Shown piece after piece: positions 6,927 through 14,404 of a stretch of 14,764 nucleotides of DNA. The notes under the pieces were generated by a model. That model saw only the letters and a list, made by a program, of their open reading frames with translations, made no database searches and was not told the DNA's origin. A program made the position numbers and the translations under genes. The number at the start of each line of letters is the position of its first letter. Within the stretch, counting starts at the first letter, position 1. Origin of the DNA: DUZB01 sp964407525 (lineage in GTDB: Bacteria; Desulfobacterota; DSM-4660; Desulfatiglandales; Desulfatiglandaceae); contig CAYOWC010000097.1 in assembly GCA_964407525.1 (NCBI GenBank), forward strand, positions 1 to 14,764. The letters are read 5' to 3'.

Positions 6927-8225
6927 CTATTTCCTAATCAGCTTCGGTGCAGTCCACGAACCGTCCAGGGCTGCTTTTTTCGGCCAGTAGAGGCGCATGT
7001 ATGTGGTGAACGCTCCTTTCGGTGCGGGCAGCCAGTTCGATTCCTTGTCCTTGCCGGGCGATTCGTTCTGGATGTAGATCGTGAGTCCGCCATCGGCATC
7101 TTTCTTCATCTGCGGCAGCATCGGTGAGTTGATGAGGTAGCGGTTGATCGGATTGGCCACCAACAAGCTTTGCGGCAAGTCATACATCGTCAGCGACCAG
7201 AAAGCGTGAACCGGCGGGTACTTGTCGGCGGCAAAGTGCAGCGTGTAGCGATTGGCGCCGCTAAGTGCCTTGCCTTCGCTATCCGCGCGATAGACCGGAT
7301 ACATTGCCTCCTCTTTGGCGTTGCCGTAGATGCCGATGGTGCCGATCCAAAGGTACAAGTAGTTGTCCTTCAGGAATTCGCGGCTGCCAAAGACATCACC
7401 GGAGGTGATCTTCCCTTCGATCAGCTCTTTTACGCCACCCTCAAATGCCTGCCAGGCGTCGGCGCGGCCCTGCTCGATTGCGGTCTTCATTTCAGGCGAG
7501 AGCCTGGCGGGGTCGAACGTCATGCCGCCTGCGACACCGATCCTGGAGAAGCGTTCCCTAAGCGCTGCTTCGCTCGGTACCGTCGGGCAGTAGGTCAGCA
7601 CGAAGTTCATGATGTTAAAGAACTCAAGATTAGTCGCTTGCGCATCCCTCGTGAGCGGCTTGATCCAGTCGACAGTCGGTGCGGCAGCAGGTGCCTTCGT
7701 TCCGAGGTATTTAGACAAGGTCTGCACCTTGTAGCCGTCCTGTATCTTTATTACGTTGTCGATGTCGGCCGGATTGAAGAGCTGCGTGCGATAGATAGCT
7801 GAGATGAAATCCGTATCCGAACGGAATACTTTCTTGATCCCTTTTGGGGTCTCGCCCTTCCATCCTGGTCCTACAACCATAAAGCTGCCAGCGTCATTAC
7901 CGGTGGTTCTTGTGCCGGCGTAATCAAAGTTGAACGTGTAAGCGTCGGTTAACTGAATAGAATAGTAACGATTTGGCTCGATCTTAGGTACAGAGAGTAC
8001 GATTGGTTCGGCGCGCAAGTCGAGGCCAGCCCAAGAATAAGGCGTGTCTGAATTGGGCGTCTGCACCGTGGTATCGGCCAGTGTATAGACATTATGAATG
8101 TTCGTAATATGGTCCCAAGGTGCTTTGTACCCAACACTATTCTTGTCTATGTAGTAAGCATATTGAACACGGTAGTTGTCTACTAGGAGCTTGTCCGAGA
8201 ATGCAAAACTCATTTTTTTGGCCAC
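6927..8225 (-). pseudogene. Short-form DUF1254/DUF1214 gene, 3' part, cut off from its signal peptide
   Basis: From LVDNYRVQYAYYIDKNSVGY onward the product matches the intact short-form protein to its last residues (SWTAPKLIRK). It includes NSDTPYSW, AYTFNFDYAGTRTTG, FWSLTMYD, NPINRYLIN and NWLPAPKG, so both DUF1254 and DUF1214 domains are complete. The first residues of the open frame (GTG 8225 or ATG 8213, MAKKMSFAFSDKL) come from the inserted element at 8187-8304 and replace the signal peptide. A protein made from this frame would probably stay in the cytoplasm. The 5' part is at 8270-8443. Removing 122 bases rejoins the two parts in frame to give 464 residues, close to the paralogue's 466. 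The C-terminal half is visibly GC-richer and less like the paralogue than the N-terminal half. Confidence 0.85.
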
Positions 8226-8304
8226 AACATAAAGTACGTTATCGACATAGTGAGCACATTATGATGTGGTCAAAATTTCAGGATCTCTATTCTCGGACAG
8301 CCTC
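8187..8304. mobile_element. MITE-like element with CTAG target duplication
   Basis: The element is 118 bp. Its ends are imperfect inverted repeats: GAGCTTGTCCGAGAAT at 8187-8202 against ATTCTCGGACAGCCTC at 8289-8304, matching at 14 of 16 positions. It is flanked on both sides by CTAG (8183-8186 and 8305-8308), the expected 4-bp target duplication. Deleting the element plus one CTAG restores the codons for TYGYPLVDNY in the host gene. It has no room for a transposase, so it would be mobilised in trans. The ends and CTAG target resemble some IS5- or IS1182-type elements, but I cannot assign a family. A small internal palindrome CACAT-cata-ATGTG lies near 8256-8269. Confidence 0.85.
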
Positions 8305-8443
8305 CTAGTGGGTAGCCGTAGGTGTAAGTTTGCTTGGCGATGGCGCGTGCTTCGGCTGGCGTGACAGCGGGTGCAGCTTGTACGGAGGCACTCATGCAGA
8401 AAACAGCGAGTAGTGCCGTCATTAGTGCCTTGTAAAGTGTCAT
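8270..8443 (-). pseudogene. Short-form DUF1254 gene, 5' part with signal peptide
   Basis: An ATG at 8443, behind GAGGAG at about seven bases, starts MTLYKALMTALLAVFCMSAS then VQAAPAVTPAEARAIAKQ and TYTYGYPL. The first 23 residues are a signal peptide. The following segment matches the intact short-form protein's TPAEARAIAREAYTYGYPL. At the CTAG of the inserted element the frame passes into element sequence (GGCPRIEILKF) and stops at 8270. Translation from the native ribosome site therefore ends after the signal peptide and about 35 mature residues. The start is 64 bases after the stop of the long-form gene at 8508, matching the 71-base gap of the second long/short pair. Confidence 0.85.
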
Positions 8444-8507
8444 CGTCTTCTCCTCATATTTATAGGTTTGAATTATCGCACATTCATAGTGTGCGGACAA
8501 TTACATT

Positions 8508-10142
8508 TTATTTCAACAACTTAATTTCGCTGGGTCGCCATTCTTTGGTGAAGAACGATTCGAGTGGACTGTAAAGGCGCAGGATGGTGAACCAGCCTTT
8601 TTTGGGATCGGTCTGGATCCAATTGCCGCGCTTCACGCCGTCGGGCTGTGCCGGGCTGAAATAGATAGTCGTTGAACCATCGGAGGCCGCCTCGGCCGCC
8701 GGCGAGGGATAGGTCTGGCTGCCGGCGCGCGGATAACGCTGCGGCGTCTGGAGCATGGAACGGCTCTGGTTGTCATAGACAGTGAACGACCAGAATGCCG
8801 CAGCCGGAATACCCTTCGGCAGCTTCACTTTGTAGGTCTTGGCACCGTCCATCACATTTTTGTCCGCATCCAGGAAGCCCATGAGATACTGCGAGCCCAC
8901 ACCGGGGATCCGCATGATCATACCGGGCGAGTCGAGGGTGTAGCCGTAGTAGAAAGCTGTGCGTGAATCGAGCGTGCGTGCACCGGTTGGAGGAAACGGT
9001 TTGAACATGCCGTCCTTGGTGATCATCGGCGGCGGCGTCTCGAAATTATAGCCGCCTTCCCACAGCATGTTGCCCCACGAAGAATTCTCATAATAGATCC
9101 ACTCGGGATGCTCTTCGGCAAAGCGCCAGTTCAAAGAGCGTCCGGCCGCGGCCCCCACAGCGGCGGCATCGGTCAGAATCTTTTTCATGCGCGCATCCGG
9201 CTTGAAGGGCTTGCCGTGCACGATACCGATGGCGGCGAGCTGGCCGGCAAGTTCCACGTCGTAGCTGGTGGCCGGTTCCTGCTGTACGTTTTCATTGATC
9301 ATTTCAAAGAAGCTATAGTCGCTGGGTGGGATCGTATTGAAGGATTTTCCGGAAGCCTCTACAAATTTGGTTGCCGGAATTTCCGCATCGCGCCCAAGTC
9401 GAACCTTGCCTTCAAGTGCGGTTGCAATGCTGGTTCCTTCGCCGCCCGGTGTATACGGATAAATCTTCATCGACTTTTTGATCTGATCAACCGCCGGCTT
9501 TGGATCGTTATCCACTAGGAAAGAGCGGGCTGCATAAAGCACGCGCATCGTTTTTGAGTGGGCAATGTAGAACCCACCGTCCGGCAAGGGGCCATCGTAG
9601 TCTGGAGGGACGATTAGATATCGGCCACCCTCGCCGCGATCCGGCCCGGGACGACCGATATCGATGATCCAGGAAAACCACATGTCATTGATGGTTCCCA
9701 ATCCATTAGGCGGTTGCTCGATGACCATCGGGCCTTTTGTCAAATCGACAACGGCCAGATAATAAACGGTATCGGCGTTGGGCGTGAGAAACAGGGAGCT
9801 CGAATCCATCAGATCGGAGAAGAGCACGACCGTGTTGGGTTCGGCACCAATGCTCTTGAAGCCCTTGTAGAGACCGTAGGCGGAAGCGCCGCGGAAGCTG
9901 TTGTTGTAGACGTTCAACGCCCGGGTGAAGTCGAGCGTGTCGTAGACCATTTCTGCCGTTGCAACCGTCGGTGCCCCGTCTTTGAATTCCAGTGTGCCGA
10001 TGCGGGTTTCGATCTTGTCCGGCGTAATGAGCGACGGCGGGGTATCGTTGTTCGGCTGGGCGATGGCGGAACTGGTAAAAAGGGCTATGGCGGCTGTGCC
10101 GCAGGCCACGATCACTGCTAACGCTCCGAATTGTTGTTTCAT
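8508..10142 (-). CDS. DUF1254/DUF1214 domain protein, long form, periplasmic
   Basis: The protein has 544 residues. A GGAGG ribosome site lies eight bases before the ATG. The signal peptide, MKQQFGALAVIVACGTAAIA then LFTSSAIA, is cleaved near residue 28. The DUF1254 domain lies at about residues 60 to 215 and carries NADTVY (122-127), DLTKGPMVIEQPP, GPDRGEGGRYLIVPPDY and DGGFYIAHS. The DUF1214 domain is at about 420 to 540, with FWSFTVYDNQSRSMLQT (from 450), STTIYFSP, GNWIQTDPKKGW (506-517), LRLYSPLESFF and EWRP. It is longer than the 507-residue relative mainly in the middle, where FAEEHPEWIYYENSSWGNML and a proline-rich PPPMITKDG stretch are found. It is the first gene of the DUF1254 array, downstream of a SYLF gene and a weak terminator. 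The family's activity is unproven. Confidence 0.9.
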   Translation of the reverse strand: MKQQFGALAVIVACGTAAIALFTSSAIAQPNNDTPPSLITPDKIETRIGTLEFKDGAPTVATAEMVYDTLDFTRALNVYNNSFRGASAYGLYKGFKSIGAEPNTVVLFSDLMDSSSLFLTPNADTVYYLAVVDLTKGPMVIEQPPNGLGTINDMWFSWIIDIGRPGPDRGEGGRYLIVPPDYDGPLPDGGFYIAHSKTMRVLYAARSFLVDNDPKPAVDQIKKSMKIYPYTPGGEGTSIATALEGKVRLGRDAEIPATKFVEASGKSFNTIPPSDYSFFEMINENVQQEPATSYDVELAGQLAAIGIVHGKPFKPDARMKKILTDAAAVGAAAGRSLNWRFAEEHPEWIYYENSSWGNMLWEGGYNFETPPPMITKDGMFKPFPPTGARTLDSRTAFYYGYTLDSPGMIMRIPGVGSQYLMGFLDADKNVMDGAKTYKVKLPKGIPAAAFWSFTVYDNQSRSMLQTPQRYPRAGSQTYPSPAAEAASDGSTTIYFSPAQPDGVKRGNWIQTDPKKGWFTILRLYSPLESFFTKEWRPSEIKLLK

Positions 10143-10222
10143 GTCTTTACCTCCATTGTTTGATTAAAAGCTCGTTATCGAGTTTGATGCATCCTCCCCG
10201 CGGAGCACGTTTCTGAACGGTG

Positions 10223-10251
10223 CAAAAAAACATGCCCCCGAAAAGGAGCGC
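10223..10251 (-). terminator. Possible factor-independent terminator after the SYLF gene
   Basis: On the minus strand a short stem GCTCC/GGGGC around a TTTTC loop is followed three bases later by seven T. It lies about 30 bases after the SYLF stop codon and before the 544-residue DUF1254 gene. The stem is short and includes one G-T pair, so termination would be modest. Confidence 0.4.
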
Positions 10252-10279
10252 CTTACTCTTAAATGAGCCACAATCAGCC

Positions 10280-10990
10280 TTACTTTCCGTGCTCGGCCTT
10301 GTACAATCCTTCTCGGAGTTTTGCCGATCCGGGATTGCTCACCTCTTTTTCCACCAGGATGTTCACGGGCCTGACCGCTTTGCCGTAATAATCCTTGTTG
10401 AAATCATCATTCACCTTGATAACGGATCCATCCAGAGCAAGACCTGCAAATGCACCCTGTGCCCGTGAGAAGGAAACCAGGTCCGCTGCCACGCCTTTAC
10501 CGGCAGCTCCCGCGCCAACAGGACCCAGGGCAACAGACGTATCCCCGCCCAGCTTAAAGGAAGAACCGTACAGGGACTCCATGCCTCGCTCGGTCCTGAT
10601 CTGCATGATTACTTCTGAGGATTCTCCTCCAATCTGAAGGCCAAAACTGACTGACCCCATACTATAAAATGCGGGCTCTCCCCAACGCCCTGTTTTCGGG
10701 TCACGAAGCAGCACTACTCCCCTTCCACCGGAACCACCGAATATAAATCCCGCTTTCAGAAGCTGTGGAACGATAAAAACGCCTTTTGCGTCCTTAAGAT
10801 GATCCCTGAACCATGTCATGTCAGCTTCAGCAACAAAATTATTTAAGGTAACCAGGGCCTGATCTACCAGTATTTGGGGTTTAAGGTCCTCCTGGGCGCC
10901 AACCGGCAGGGATATCAGGCAAAAAACAATTGCCAGAAGCAGACTGATCGCGAAACGAAAGACTTTTTTGCTTCTATTTTTTCCAGTCAT
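10280..10990 (-). CDS. SYLF-domain (Ysc84-type) lipid-binding protein, secreted
   Basis: The 236-residue protein starts at an ATG with AAGGAG about seven bases upstream. The N-terminus is basic (MTGKNRSKKVFR) followed by a hydrophobic core and LPVGA-Q, a signal peptide cleaved near residue 32. The rest is a SYLF/Ysc84 domain of about 200 residues. LVDQALVTLNNFVAEADMTW is followed by DAKGVFIVPQLLKAGFIFGG and SGGRGVVLLRD, then PAFYSMGSVSFGLQIGGESS, SLYGSSFKLGGDTSVALGPV and GAGAAGKGVAADLVSFSRAQ with GAFAGLALDGSVI. These are the hallmark segments of the family. Eukaryotic members bind phosphoinositides. Bacterial members are small periplasmic or outer-membrane-associated proteins with poorly known roles. 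The glycine-zipper and small periplasmic genes lie upstream on the same strand, so an envelope role fits. Confidence 0.9.
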   Translation of the reverse strand: MTGKNRSKKVFRFAISLLLAIVFCLISLPVGAQEDLKPQILVDQALVTLNNFVAEADMTWFRDHLKDAKGVFIVPQLLKAGFIFGGSGGRGVVLLRDPKTGRWGEPAFYSMGSVSFGLQIGGESSEVIMQIRTERGMESLYGSSFKLGGDTSVALGPVGAGAAGKGVAADLVSFSRAQGAFAGLALDGSVIKVNDDFNKDYYGKAVRPVNILVEKEVSNPGSAKLREGLYKAEHGK

Positions 10991-11175
10991 TTTGTTCTCC
11001 TTATTTTTTCCTTAAAATCGAATCGTTATCCGGCCTGAACAGAACCTTATATTTCTCCAAACCGGCTCCACTAATGCTCACTTCTTCTGTCTGAAAACTC
11101 CAGCAGCACAGAAATTCAGACCTCTTTCTTTGTCCCCATCACCTCCTCATTTCAACTCGGCTTCAGAAAGATCCG

Positions 11176-11613
11176 TTATGGCAAAGGAGTGCATGCTCCG
11201 TACACGATAAAGGCCTCCTGATCTCCCGAAGCCGTCACTACGAATTTGCCCGTTTCTTCAGAAAGCATTGCAGTCCAGCCGACGTTGTCCCGAACATCCC
11301 GGATACCTTCGTCTGATCCCTGCAGGATCAGTCTTCCTTCCAACCGTTCCATTCTCTTGATGATGCTCTTGCGATCCCCATCGCTCTTCCGGGTCGGCGT
11401 GATGATTTTTTTATCAAGATCAACCGTGAGAAACTGTGGCACACCCACACTTTCACGCGTTACCTCGATGCAACCGCCTTCAGGTGTGCACTCCATTACT
11501 TTAATCGTTGAGCAAATCAACGGTTTTGACCCGTCGAAATCCCCAGCCTGTGCGGCGATCGGAAGACTGAGCAAAAACAACACGGCGATACTCGCCGCTA
11601 TTAACATTTTCAT
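11176..11613 (-). CDS. Small periplasmic protein of unknown function
   Basis: The protein is 145 residues. The ATG at 11613 follows GGAGG by five bases and opens MKMLIAASIAVLFLLSLPIA then AQAGDF, a signal peptide cleaved after AQA. A longer in-frame start would put a charged 42-residue extension before this and overlap the upstream gene, so I reject it. The mature domain is compact with LICSTIKVMECTPEGGC near its start and GACTPLP at its end, four cysteines that could form two disulphides in the periplasm. Other visible segments are RKSIIKRMERLEGRLILQGS and WTAMLSEETGKFVVTASGD. I do not recognise the family. It lies 28 bases after the glycine-zipper gene, with its ribosome site in that gap, so the two form one operon. 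Confidence 0.8.
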   Translation of the reverse strand: MKMLIAASIAVLFLLSLPIAAQAGDFDGSKPLICSTIKVMECTPEGGCIEVTRESVGVPQFLTVDLDKKIITPTRKSDGDRKSIIKRMERLEGRLILQGSDEGIRDVRDNVGWTAMLSEETGKFVVTASGDQEAFIVYGACTPLP

Positions 11614-11641
11614 AGGGACCTCCAGATGATCGAGATGGACA

Positions 11642-12151
11642 CTACCTAACCATATATCCTTTCGCTTCAAGGCACACGGAATAGGCTCGGTTGTAGGTGT
11701 CTTTTTTTTGCCGGTATTGCGCCGACTGCTGGGCGGCATATTGTTGTTGGGCCTGTGCGGCCTGTCGGTTCCGCACCCGGCTCCTCAGCCCACCGAAAAC
11801 ACCGCCGGTAAGACCGCCGATGGCCGCTCCTTTTCCGGCCCCGCTCCAGCCCCCTGCAATACCGCCTACAGCCGCGCCAAGTGCCGCACCCCCTGCGCCA
11901 CCTCTGAAGACACTCCCGGCTGAAGCGCCCGGCGGCTGGGAATATAGCGGTTGGGCCGGGGCCTGTGCCTGCATGGGATCAACGCCGGTCTCCTTTTTTG
12001 CCCAGGAGTAGCAGTCAAACTTATCCCGGTCCATCTGCTGCTGGTTTTGTCCTTTGGCAGGATAAATGATCAATTCCTGGCACCATGACGGCTCCGCAGT
12101 GATGATCACCAAGAACATTCCAACTGCAGCAATGCGTTTGCTTGGTTTCAT
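11642..12151 (-). CDS. Glycine-zipper family protein, secreted
   Basis: The 169-residue protein starts at an ATG behind AAAGGAAA at eight bases. The signal peptide runs MKPSKRIAAVGMFLVIITAE to PSWCQ, with cleavage near residue 24. Then comes QNQQQMDRDKFDCYSWAKKE with TGVDP, a segment often found ahead of glycine zippers. A Gln/Pro linker precedes the zipper itself (about residues 80 to 122): GGAGGAALGAAVGGIAGG and GKGAAIGGLTGGVFGGL, with repeated G-x-x-x-G spacing that lets helices pack in a membrane. The tail is Gln/Ala rich and ends YSVCLEAKGYMVR. The cysteines in DCYSWA and VCLEAKGY could pair. This arrangement resembles YMGG-type glycine-zipper proteins of unknown role at the outer membrane. 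It is first in an operon with 11176-11613. Confidence 0.85.
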   Translation of the reverse strand: MKPSKRIAAVGMFLVIITAEPSWCQELIIYPAKGQNQQQMDRDKFDCYSWAKKETGVDPMQAQAPAQPLYSQPPGASAGSVFRGGAGGAALGAAVGGIAGGWSGAGKGAAIGGLTGGVFGGLRSRVRNRQAAQAQQQYAAQQSAQYRQKKDTYNRAYSVCLEAKGYMVR

Positions 12152-12232
12152 TGTGATTTCCTTTCGAAGTTGCTTGACCGGATTGCGTCATCTTTGAGCT
12201 CTTGGGTGAATTTTTTTTCGGGTTCAGGGAGC

Positions 12233-12259
12233 ATTTATGGACATCTCGCTCTCATAAAT
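12233..12259. repeat. 7-bp inverted repeat upstream of the glycine-zipper operon
   Basis: ATTTATG (12233-12239) and CATAAAT (12253-12259) pair around a 13-base loop, with GGGA and CCC just outside extending the symmetry imperfectly. The repeat is about 80 bases before the glycine-zipper start and could be an operator or leader hairpin. Confidence 0.3.
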
Positions 12260-12348
12260 CCCGTCCTTAGCCAAGTGTGAAGATTATTTCCAAGATTGAT
12301 AGAAAAAACTAAGGCAGCGTTTTTCAGATGCAACTAATATTTTTACAA

Positions 12349-12430
12349 TTTAATTGAGATTATACCACTAAATTCTTGGCGTTGAAAACTGCGATTACGT
12401 GTAAAAAAAACCAAATATAACTCAATTAAA
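12349..12430. repeat. Distal inverted repeat, arms of 15-16 bases
   Basis: TTTAATTGAGATTATA (12349-12364) and TATAACTCAATTAAA (12416-12430) are inverse complements apart from one extra base. The 82-bp unit could be an old miniature element, or a large hairpin placed over the putative promoter. I see no flanking target duplication. Confidence 0.35.
12359..12387 (-). promoter_or_regulatory. Candidate extended -10 promoter for the glycine-zipper operon
   Basis: On the minus strand a perfect TATAAT (12359-12364) is preceded by TGG, an extended -10. The -35 position at 17-base spacing is a poor TTTCAA. Transcription would run toward the ATG at 12151 with a leader of about 200 bases. In an AT-rich stretch such matches also arise by chance. 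Confidence 0.35.
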
Positions 12431-12914
12431 GATACATTAAGAATAGCTCATAGGACTGGGTTTTGTCAAAATCTGTGAAACTCTGAATTTTGAAGAACAT
12501 TTGGAATTGAAAAATTTTGGACATATAAAATTGATATCACATGGGTTTTCAGCTTAAAAAAAGCTGTGAGAGATAAAAGCAGATACACCTGGCCTGCCTT
12601 TATTGTGTAGACCACTTGAATAGTTAGAATCAAGAGATTCAAATGGTTTTCATGTCGGAATCCATGGGTAAGAAAGTAAAATGCTGAGGGGTGATAACCA
12701 GGCCCACAAAATGTTTCATAAAAATTTCAGGATAGTCCAATATCTGTTTCTTACGTGGTAGTTTACAGGTTCTTTTTCTTTAAAAAAGCCAATACAAACA
12801 GTTATTGCATTTGTCCCTATAAAGACCAGTGAGCCCATATTTTGTGACATGGGCAAGATCGTGATGGACGATTTTCGATGATTCTTTGCTTTTTTTGAAG
12901 GCAACGAAGATATT

Positions 12915-14291
12915 TCATTTGCGTTGATATTTGTTTTCCCGGCTGATTTCAAAAAAATTCTTTAGCTGGGGTGACGCTCGCAACACCTCACGGGCAGCCG
13001 ATATAAGGCTGTCGACCTGCTCGTCGGCCAAATCAAAATTCGTCCCGATGTTGTTTAGATAGCGGCGTTTTGCCTTATCCTGAATTGCTTGAAAGCTCAC
13101 TTCAACGAAATCCATTGTAACCGGTCGATCTGGCGTCGAAATCTGTTTAGCCCAAAGTTTAAAGGAAGAAGCTACAATATCCATGGTATCCGTGCTGTAC
13201 CGGCCAATCTGGTCAGAGGTGATGGCCTCGATTACCTCGCTGAGACTTGGTGCGGTCCTTTCTAAAGTCCATTCCGACGCCGGGTTTGCGCTGGCGTTCA
13301 CTGAAATAATGAGAATTTGTCGCACATCACTATGGTGGAGATCGGCAAAGGCTGAACGCGGGTCCCCTACCAGGTTTACAACGTTGTAAAAAGGGCGCAA
13401 ACCGAGGTTGTCAGAGATGCCGCCGTCCACCAGGTGAAACCACGGCCGTTTTTTCTGGTTGAAGTATTCCACGAAACCGCGTGCTTCCATCTTTCTGGAG
13501 GAGGTAATCCCTTTTTCTTTCAGGGCATCTTTCAACCATGCGGGCGGTTCATATCCGCAGGTCCCGGCAAAGCTTTTGATGGTAATTGGAGAGAGAAGGA
13601 CCGGGACAGCGGACGATGCTGCCACCGCGCGGGAAACCGGGTATGAATCGAGATCGGCGCAGATCATGTTGAATACCCAAGAGATGAAAGGGAAGCGTAA
13701 CCCGGTGGCTAGGTCTGTGGAATTAATAACGATGAGCGGGGCGCCAGGTCGCTGTAAATCTGAAAAAGTGGTGTCGTTAAAAAGGATTTTGTCGTAGAGT
13801 GCGGCCGCAAGGTCAGATCGGCCGTAGGTGCCACTCATGAGCTTAAACCAGTTGACCGGATTCAAAACCTCAGCCAAGAGTTCTCCTTCCACGTTCTTTC
13901 GCAAAAAACGTTCCTCGTAATCACTAAAAATCTTGTTACCGTAAAGCCCGAAATAGGCTGCCGTAAAGCTGCCTCCCGAAACAGACGAGATCACGTCAAC
14001 TTCCTGGAGCAAGGGCCGTGGGCCATTTTTGGTCACAACCTTCATGTGTGCGAGTTCTTGGAGAGCACCGTAAGCAAATGCGGCAGCACGGGTTCCTCCC
14101 CCCGAAAAAGCCAAAAAAACCAGTAGCTCCGGAGAACGTTCCCCAGAGAGTTGATCAACCATACGCTCATGCAGCGCCGGTTTCCATTGAGTGAGGGGCT
14201 TGTCGACTGCACTGAAATTTGCACATGCTGATATGGTCAAAACAAAGCTCAGAAGGCATGGGCGCCAGGCTCGAAACAGGTGCTTCAACAC
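12915..14291 (-). CDS. Patatin-like phospholipase lipoprotein
   Basis: I start the protein at GTG 14291, giving 458 residues, because GGAGG lies five bases upstream and a lipoprotein signal follows at once: VLKHLFRAWRPCLLSFVLTI then SAC, lipobox I-S-A-C with Cys23. An ATG at 14357 would add 22 charged residues before the signal and has no comparable site. The patatin fold is clear. The oxyanion loop is SGGGTR at 63-68. The nucleophile is Ser105 in VSGGS (the usual first Gly of G-x-S-x-G is Ser here). ASSAVPVLLSPI occurs at about 225-236, and the catalytic Asp289 is in VDGGISDN. Family members are serine acyl hydrolases acting on phospholipids or other acyl esters. The lipid anchor places this one in the envelope. 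No partner gene is adjacent; an IS3 remnant lies just upstream. Confidence 0.9.
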   Translation of the reverse strand: MLKHLFRAWRPCLLSFVLTISACANFSAVDKPLTQWKPALHERMVDQLSGERSPELLVFLAFSGGGTRAAAFAYGALQELAHMKVVTKNGPRPLLQEVDVISSVSGGSFTAAYFGLYGNKIFSDYEERFLRKNVEGELLAEVLNPVNWFKLMSGTYGRSDLAAALYDKILFNDTTFSDLQRPGAPLIVINSTDLATGLRFPFISWVFNMICADLDSYPVSRAVAASSAVPVLLSPITIKSFAGTCGYEPPAWLKDALKEKGITSSRKMEARGFVEYFNQKKRPWFHLVDGGISDNLGLRPFYNVVNLVGDPRSAFADLHHSDVRQILIISVNASANPASEWTLERTAPSLSEVIEAITSDQIGRYSTDTMDIVASSFKLWAKQISTPDRPVTMDFVEVSFQAIQDKAKRRYLNNIGTNFDLADEQVDSLISAAREVLRASPQLKNFFEISRENKYQRK

Positions 14292-14346
14292 GATGTCCTC
14301 CTCAATATTACGTACGTCTTCAGATCCTTTGGGACAAGATCGGCAT

Positions 14347-14358
14347 TTTGTTAACAAA
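14347..14358. promoter_or_regulatory. 12-bp perfect palindrome upstream of the patatin gene
   Basis: TTTGTTAACAAA reads the same on both strands. It is about 55 bases before the GTG start, in the interval between the IS3 remnant and the gene, where an operator could lie. No clear -35/-10 pair is visible around it. Confidence 0.3.
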
Positions 14359-14404
14359 CATTTTCCCTGAATATTGCCAGTTTAATCAGCGCATCACGTA
14401 GGGG

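Larger units (their letters stand above)
12152..12914. other. Long AT-rich intergenic region
   Basis: About 760 bases, much AT-richer than the flanking genes, lie between the patatin stop and the glycine-zipper start. It holds the promoter and inverted repeats listed separately. It also has a small hairpin CAGCTT-AAAAA-AAGCTG at 12550-12566. A 78-codon frame (12716-12952, minus, TTG start) overlaps the end of the patatin gene and is not convincing. No gene is called. Confidence 0.5.

Noticed and set aside
7170..7802. Long plus-strand open frame of 210 codons
   Set aside because: It is antisense to the short-form DUF1254 gene, whose minus-strand product has full domain similarity. Its own peptide is rich in charged, unpatterned residues.
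9714..10121. Plus-strand open frame of 135 codons
   Set aside because: It is antisense to the GC-rich 544-residue gene, where stop codons are naturally rare in this frame.
11089..11121. Inverted repeat GTCTGAA/TTCAGAC in the gap before the SYLF gene
   Set aside because: The stem is only 7 bp with a 19-base loop and no U-run. It is too weak to call a terminator or operator.
11100..11175. Strong GGAGG followed by an ATG, suggesting a tiny gene
   Set aside because: The frame stops after seven codons (MGTKKEV), and nothing indicates a leader peptide.
12716..12952. 78-codon minus-strand frame with a hydrophobic stretch (MGSLVFIGTNAITVCIGFF)
   Set aside because: It needs a TTG start inside the end of the patatin gene and has no ribosome site. 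The hydrophobic part alone does not show that it is coding.
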